Origin: Phoronis ovalis
Taxonomy: Eukaryota > Phoronida > Phoronidae
Assembly: GCA_028565635.1 (NCBI GenBank)
Contig: JAOXYB010068967.1
Coordinates: 1-10,027, forward strand
Length of the DNA stretch: 10,027 nucleotides
Reading direction: 5' to 3'
Part shown: positions 7,266-10,027 of the stretch, piece after piece
How the letters are laid out: every line of letters starts with the position of its first letter
Position numbering within the stretch: the first letter of the stretch is position 1
Program-made: the position numbers and the translations under genes
The notes under the pieces: model-generated
What the model saw: only the letters and a program-made list of their open reading frames with translations
Told to the model about the DNA's origin: nothing
Database searches by the model: none

Positions 7266-10027
7266 AGATCATCTGTACGTGTTTTCTTGGCCAACTCGTC
7301 TAACGAACAGACTAATGCCCCGGGGTTTGCATAGTAAAATGAGAAAAAAATATTTACACAACATATTTCAGTCCTGCAGACGTTTCGTATATCAGAGCAA
7401 ACTCCTGAATAAACACTATTTCTAAAGTAGTTTTATTGTGTGGGTATTCTTGTTATGATAAAAGAGTCTGGGGCATTTTAAAAACGGGATCAAAAAAGCA
7501 TTTCATCGTAGCACAAAGAAAGAAGGATAAGTGAATATCCAATACCAATAACAAACCTTTACTGAGCATGCGCGTTCTTTTATAGTGCACAATCGTTTAT
7601 GCACGCAATAACACAATAAAATCTAGACTATGAAGTCTATGAAATATGTAAAAAAATGTGTTATACTTGCAATAACATCTTGCTCTCAGGCGTGTTATGT
7701 ATTTTTGCCCAGGAGCATGCACTTGCTGATTTATTCAGTGGGGTAATCGTCGAATTTTTTTCAATGAATTTTGAAGTATAACTATTTCATAAACTTTATA
7801 TTAACTGAAATAATGAATTTTTCCTAGAATAGTCTCAAGATAATTTGGAAAGTACAAACCATATAATGATGTTTTTATGTACTGTAACCTTAATAAAACT
7901 ATTTTGCATAAGGTCACAATTGATGTAACCGCAGTGGCGGCGTAAAGCATGGAAGTAGTCCGTCAACCTTAAATGTAAGAGTTTCTTCCTCCCTGGCGCT
8001 GGCTTTTTTGTTTGTTTTCATTTGAAAGGGAAACCACTATACAAGAGACTGAAACAAGTATTAGCATATTAAAGTCAAATACACCAAAATTTGATAGGAT
8101 TATTTGAGCTGGGACAAAACTATGAATCTTGTAAGTTGTTAGGTTGCATTTTGCAGGGGCAGTCTACACAGTGTAATAGCAAAAATGTTGGTGGTCATGT
8201 CTGCACGAAATATTAACTGAAAGTAGGATACATGATAATCTTCAGTTCTTAACAGGTCATTTTCTTCGCGCAATGTTTAGGAAATATTTATAATGATTTA
8301 AGTTACATGAAAATAGAAGTGGATGGAAAATCAATTGTGTCCCTATACCATTCCACTGGGAAGGCATATTTTTGCAGACTATCGCCATGCTTCTTTTAGT
8401 ACCCAACGTGAAATGAGTTCAGCCACGTGCAAGCACACTTAAATACTTAATGTGATTGATGATATTGTTAAATATTACATGTCTATACCAATAAAGGATT
8501 AAACATTAAAACATTGTTTAGGCAACAAGTGGCATAAAATATGCGTTTGACAAACTGCGAGCACCGGCTAGATGTGTCATAGTTTCGATTTTGATTTAGA
8601 AATCGCCTCATAACACAACACAGTAAGGAAATACAAATGATGATTTTTGCGTATTTTGCAAAAAAATCTATGCAATAAAAAAAAATCTGTGTTTGAAGAA
8701 GATTCACAAGTAAGCGAATATCTACAAGGGATTACTGCATAGTATTTCTCTGTGACTATATTTTTGTATCTAAAAATGTTTTAAAGGTTTGAAGGATATA
8801 TTAATGTCAGAAACCATAATAGTGATAATTCATAATTTATATTAATATAATCATAGAATGCTTAGGATTTTGAAACTTGATACATGTCGTAGATAAATTA
8901 CTAAAACCCAAATATGAGGTGCCTTAATTACTTAATAGAACCATAATAATCCATGTCGAGTGGTAAATTAAATAAGTGTACACACATAAAACAATGTCTT
9001 AAAGTTGAAGATAATTAATCAGACACTGCTTATAATTATTTGATTTGTTAGATATGTGTAGTGTATTTATTCTCAAAGGCACAATAGATTTGTCACATTA
9101 GGCTGGGGTAGCCAAAAAAAAAAATATTTTCAGACTTTTGTGTTTCTGCAAAGTTTGCTTGACTGTGTAAATACAGTAAACAATAATGCAATTGTAATAC
9201 GTATCAACAGCCTAATCTAAGGTTTTGCATGAATAAGTTATGAAAGTAAAGTCTACGATTGATTGTTAACAAAAGAGTGTATACATAAAAAACAAACTAT
9301 AGCTAGATGAGTCATATGAACCGAAAGACGTGAAGTACAGACTTTGGCTCAGGATCGTTGGCTGAGTCTGCACTAGTTCGTAAAAAGACGAGAAATAAGA
9401 GTGATACTTGATGATGGTAATTCTTGGCAATATATCTAATTAATTCGTCCGAATATATACGGTTATTGTTTTCACAGGGTGTATTGCTGAAATTATTTGT
9501 GCGGTCATAAAAACCTGAGCAAAGGTAGGTTTAGTATGACATGTGAAACACATTTATTACAGTACATTGATTAGCTTAGTACACGAATTGGCGCCAGAGT
9601 ATGTTTAGTGTCTCTGCGACTTACGTTTTTGTACCGGAAAAGGTTTTTAGATTATATATGTATTTTTGTCCGCAATTAAAATGCATGTTAATGGCAGAAG
9701 CGCACCTTTAATAGTTCCCATCCAATTCCATCGAAAAACATTATAACGTTCATATAAATATGAAATTAAAGATGCCAGCGTACTCCCTCTACTGGTTAAT
9801 TTTTCGTGCAGTCTTGACCATACTGATTTCGAGGAAATCGTATTGCAACGGAACGCATTTAGATAATATTTAGTAACGTTGATATTCTATTGTTAGGAAC
9901 GTAGTTATAGTATTACTATTTTATAGCATTGATTGACCTTTATTTATTAATGCATTCAGAACACTGTTGTTAGGAATTCTATATAGACGTCCGCGCTCAC
10001 GAGCGACGGCGCTAGGCTATAGTCCTT

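Larger units (their letters stand above)
6500..10027. other. Intergenic region with no supportable gene
   Basis: About 3.5 kb of AT-rich sequence. The few open frames (for example 6497-6694 and 8483-8707, both minus strand) are short, lack recognisable motifs and show intergenic composition. No exon with domain similarity, tRNA, rRNA, transposase or reverse transcriptase segment was recognised on either strand. Small hairpins occur, such as 6695-6710, 6743-6766, 7624-7639 and 9338-9370. The last 40 bases are CpG-dense, unlike the rest. Confidence 0.7.

Noticed and set aside
8483-8707. Minus-strand open frame of 74 codons
   Set aside because: It is short and Cys/Phe/Ile-rich as expected from AT-rich noncoding DNA. 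No splice partners or domain were seen.

Overview
The window looks like AT-rich nuclear DNA from an invertebrate animal. The evidence is canonical GT-AG introns of about 150 to 1,300 bp, an animal-type start context (ACAATGG), an AATAAA poly(A) signal, and a protein whose front end has the build of the animal PARP12/ZAP (ZC3HAV1) family. No bacterial operon, tRNA, rRNA or CRISPR array is seen. A mollusc or other lophotrochozoan would fit the base composition and intron sizes, but that is a guess.

One gene on the + strand fills the left two thirds (184 to 6272, poly(A) signal at 6468). I assembled it by hand as eight exons: 184-958, 1216-1345, 1807-1996, 3030-3175, 3329-3400, 3642-3715, 5004-5834 and 6067-6272. 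All seven introns have GT and AG ends. The phases are 1, 2, 0, 2, 2, 1, 1, and the join is open throughout, giving 808 codons including the stop (807 residues). In order, the protein has two adjacent N-terminal CCCH zinc fingers, a long polar linker, a third CCCH finger directly before the WWE region, a first WWE-like module, a canonical second WWE module, a short linker and a complete subtilisin-like serine protease (peptidase S8) domain. The protease has Asp510, His549, Asn652 and Ser719 in the expected motifs.

The main discovery is this architecture. CCCH-CCCH-CCCH-WWE-WWE is the front end of ZAP/PARP12-type antiviral RNA sensors, which normally end in an ADP-ribosyltransferase (PARP) domain. 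Here the C-terminal effector is a subtilase with no visible signal peptide or propeptide. I know of no described protein like this. The simplest reading is an effector swap: an RNA- and ADP-ribose-sensing front end coupled to an intracellular protease. All catalytic residues lie in one 831-nt exon flanked by phase-1 introns, the pattern expected of exon shuffling.

The introns contain an AT-rich palindrome, a degenerate repeat cluster with a 14-bp inverted repeat just upstream of the protease exon, and a perfect NF-kappaB-type decamer. The right third (about 6500 to 10027) has no supportable gene. It holds a short 31-bp-period repeat, a 20-bp perfect palindrome and a CpG-dense patch at the window edge. 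The 5' end of the gene may lie outside the window, because a good 3' splice site sits at 164-165, in frame with the proposed start.
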